NCBI GenBank assembly: GCA_934546685.1
Contig: CAKTEB010000101.1
Location: 1 to 7,217, forward strand
Length of the DNA stretch: 7,217 nt
Source: an uncultured Oscillospiraceae bacterium
Lineage (GTDB): Bacteria > Bacillota > Clostridia > Oscillospirales > Oscillospiraceae
Direction of reading: 5' to 3'
Positions within the stretch are counted from its first letter, which is position 1. Every line of letters begins with the position of its first letter. Positions 5,796 through 7,217 of this stretch are shown here, piece by piece. Below the pieces are notes generated by a model, which searched no databases, had not been told where the DNA came from, and saw nothing but the letters and a program-made list of their open reading frames with translations. Position numbers and translations under genes: made by a program.

Positions 5796-5982
5796 AATGA
5801 AATCCACCCTCTGAGTGGGTGAAATATTGCCTCGCAATATGAAATCCGCTTAAGCGGATGAAAATCGCCTGAGGACGATGGTGGATTTTAGTTCACTCGG
5901 CGGCCATGCCGACGAATTTCATCTGACCTTGGCGAAGATTTCATTCTGCCCACCGGACAGAATTTTATTCGATCACTTTCAT
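5796..5982. repeat. Hairpin-array element with TGAAAT/ATTTCA spacers
   Basis: A non-coding stretch made of short inverted repeats separated by a fixed hexamer. The left half has TGAAAT or TGAAAA at 5798, 5820, 5840 and 5859 (spacings 22, 20, 19). Between them are CACCC/GGGTG (5805-5821), ATATTGC/GCAATAT with a CTC loop (5824-5840), the 16-bp palindrome ATCCGCTTAAGCGGAT (5844-5859), and ATCG/CGAT (5864-5879). AAATCCACC (5800-5808) also pairs perfectly with GGTGGATTT (5880-5888), which would enclose the inner hairpins as a branched structure. The right half uses the complementary spacer: TTTCAT or TTTTAT at 5917, 5939, 5963 and 5977. Its stems are TCGGC/GCCGA (5897-5912), ATCT/AGAT (5921-5939) and ATTCTG/CAGAAT (5943-5963). 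I recall arrays of similar style in gut Clostridia genomes but know no established name. No protein is encoded. It may be a mobile non-autonomous repeat or a structured RNA. Confidence 0.75.
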
Positions 5983-5988
5983 GAGGAT
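5983..5988 (+). promoter_or_regulatory. Ribosome binding site supporting the ylmH start at 6001
   Basis: GAGGAT lies 12 nt upstream of ATG 6001, a spacing at the long end of the usual range. It follows the last TTTCAT spacer of the hairpin array directly, so that element may have reshaped the translation initiation region. No convincing promoter is seen between the tRNA terminator and this site. Confidence 0.5.
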
Positions 5989-6000
5989 GATATCGCTATC

Positions 6001-6798
6001 ATGGACAAACAAAAACTCATTTCCGCCCTGGCGGACACCCAGGAGGATACGATCCTCCTGGCCAAGATCTATGACCGGCTCACCGCGGGAGAGCGGCGGA
6101 ACATCCCAGCCTCCACCTCGTTTCTCACCGGGCGGGAGCAACTCCTGGCAGAGCGGATGCTCCAGCAGGCGGGGGTATCCGGCATCCATGCCTTCGGGGG
6201 CGTAGTCGGCGCAGAGCGGCAGGTGCTCTGCTATATCCCGGATTACTACGAGCCGGAGGACTTCCTACTGAGCGAGGACGGCCCCGTGGCGGCGCTCCGG
6301 GCCAAGATCTCTGCCTACGACCATTTAGAGCACCGGGATTTCTTAGGCGGAATTTTGGCAGAGGGAATTCGCCGGGAGGTGCTGGGGGATATCTTTGTAG
6401 GGAAGGAAAGCTGTGATTTCCTGGTGCTCCGGGAGATGGCCCGGTACCTCCAGGACAATATCGGAAGCATCGGCAGGGCCCGGGTCACTGTAACGGAGAT
6501 CCCGCTGCAAGAAGTAGTTGTACCAGAGCAGAAGACCAAGGTCATCAAGGATACCGTGGCGTCTCTGCGGCTGGACAGCGTCATGGCCTCCGGCTTCTCC
6601 ATGGGCCGAAGCAAGGCCCAGAGCTATATCTCCGCCGGAAAGGTCCAGGTGGATCACCTGCCTGTGACCAAGGCGGACCGTGAGGTGTCGGAGGGGGCTG
6701 TGATCTCCGCTCGGGGGCTGGGAAAGCTCAAGGTTACAAATGTGGGCGGCACCACAAAAAAGGGGCGCATTTCTGTGACCCTGGAGCGCTATTTATAA
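6001..6798 (+). CDS. ylmH: YlmH family S4-domain RNA-binding protein
   Basis: 265 aa from ATG 6001, close to the roughly 257 aa usual for YlmH. The reading frame stays open back to ATG 5878, but those 41 extra codons lie in the hairpin array and lack family similarity, so the later start is preferred. The N-terminal region holds the alpha/beta domain, with the family block HRDFLGGILAEGIRRE at 111-126 and GDIFV at 129-133. The C-terminal S4 RNA-binding domain spans about 187-245, with SLRLDSV (188-194), GRSKAQSYISAGKV (202-215) and a closing GKLKV. In Bacillus subtilis, YlmH binds large ribosomal subunits and acts in ribosome-associated quality control; its gene usually sits in the sepF-divIVA cell-division cluster. 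Those neighbours are absent upstream here, where a tRNA gene and the repeat occur instead. A GNAT gene follows, probably in the same operon. Confidence 0.92.
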   Translation: MDKQKLISALADTQEDTILLAKIYDRLTAGERRNIPASTSFLTGREQLLAERMLQQAGVSGIHAFGGVVGAERQVLCYIPDYYEPEDFLLSEDGPVAALRAKISAYDHLEHRDFLGGILAEGIRREVLGDIFVGKESCDFLVLREMARYLQDNIGSIGRARVTVTEIPLQEVVVPEQKTKVIKDTVASLRLDSVMASGFSMGRSKAQSYISAGKVQVDHLPVTKADREVSEGAVISARGLGKLKVTNVGGTTKKGRISVTLERYL

Positions 6799-6812
6799 GG
6801 AGGCAATCAAGG

Positions 6813-7217
6813 ATGATCACATCCATGTGGCTGCGGCCCGGGGAGGACTTGACAGTCCCCCATGAGATCCGGCAGCAGGTATTTCAGCAGGAGCTGGGCT
6901 TTTCTCAGCAGGAGGATCAGGACGTTATAGACGCCTACGCCTACCATCTTGTGCTGCTGCTCAATGACGTACCGGTGGCCACGGGCCGCATTTCCTACGA
7001 CGGTGTGGGCATGGCCCGGCTCAGCCGGATCTGTGTGCTGAAAAAGTACCGCCGCCAGGGAATCGGCGACGGCCTGGTGAAGGTGCTGGATTACAAGGCC
7101 TCCCAGCTGGGAATGCAGCATTCCCGGGTGGAGACGACCCGGGAGCTTGAGCCCTTTTATATGCGGATCGGCTATCTGGCAACCGGCGCGGTTCGGCGGC
7201 TCCGTGATAGAGAGCTC
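6813..7217 (+). CDS. GNAT family N-acetyltransferase, 3' end off the window
   Basis: 135 codons are visible with no stop before the right edge. ATG at 6813 is preceded by AAGGAGG ending 9 nt upstream and overlapping the ylmH stop region, which supports co-transcription with ylmH (14-bp gap). The acetyl-CoA binding motif A is clear: beta strand LSRICVL (70-76), then the pyrophosphate loop YRRQGIGDGL (79-88) and a helix up to QLG. Motif B follows, with VETT (106-109) and FYMRIGY (115-121). The N-terminal part (VFQQELGF) resembles small GNATs of the ElaA/YjcF kind. The enzyme transfers acetyl from acetyl-CoA to an amine; the substrate cannot be told. Cytoplasmic, no signal peptide. Confidence 0.88.
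   Translation, partial: MITSMWLRPGEDLTVPHEIRQQVFQQELGFSQQEDQDVIDAYAYHLVLLLNDVPVATGRISYDGVGMARLSRICVLKKYRRQGIGDGLVKVLDYKASQLGMQHSRVETTRELEPFYMRIGYLATGAVRRLRDREL

Noticed and set aside
5592..5837. Minus-strand reading frames antisense to the tRNA-Leu, giving peptides with GLEPTR or GGGTRTHT motifs.
   Set aside because: These are the well-known spurious translations of the tRNA-Leu complement; the tRNA itself explains the sequence.
5820..5968. Promoter-like pairs inside the hairpin array, such as TTGCCT with TTAAGC or TTCATT with TTTTAT.
   Set aside because: Each has at most three or four matches per hexamer, and the similarity follows from the repeat spacer itself.
5796..5982. CRISPR array.
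   Set aside because: The constant unit is only 6-7 bp, the intervening segments are themselves palindromic, the spacer reverses orientation halfway, and no cas gene is present.

Overview
The window looks like chromosomal DNA from a GC-rich, Gram-positive anaerobe of the gut Clostridia, most likely of the Oscillospiraceae/Ruminococcaceae kind. I infer this from the strong AGGAGG-type ribosome binding sites, a YlmH protein, an SLH-domain surface protein with a Clostridia-style architecture, an FkbM-type protein of the kind common in that group, a subtype B tannase relative, and a hairpin-array repeat of a style I associate with those genomes. No species can be named from the sequence alone.

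Left part (1-5429): four genes are read leftward (minus strand). In transcription order they are a FadA-type thiolase (5429-4206), a two-domain FkbM methyltransferase (4139-3093), a secreted SLH-domain protein (2982-1432), and a tannase-like alpha/beta hydrolase (1287-1) whose C-terminus lies off the left edge. They are not one operon. A C(UUCG)G-capped terminator follows the thiolase, another terminator follows the SLH gene, and the tannase has its own near-consensus promoter. FkbM and SLH may be co-transcribed and could share a role at the cell surface.

Middle (5430-6000): a compact regulatory stretch. The thiolase has an extended -10 promoter, three upstream copies of GTGGAAT, a hairpin at the predicted 5' end of the mRNA and a perfect 17-bp palindrome in the leader. 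Back to back with it is a tRNA-Leu(CAA) gene on the plus strand with its own promoter and terminator. Right after that terminator comes a ~190-bp array of small hairpins. They are separated by TGAAAT in the left half and by its complement ATTTCA in the right half, and the array runs up to the ylmH ribosome binding site.

Right part (6001-7217): ylmH, an S4-domain ribosome-associated protein, is followed 14 bp later by a GNAT acetyltransferase gene that runs off the right edge. These two form a short operon on the plus strand.

The genes are mostly ordinary accessory and housekeeping genes. The most unusual items are the hairpin-array element, the layered leader of the thiolase, and a Gly-Gly-Pro repeat tract inserted in the tannase-like enzyme.
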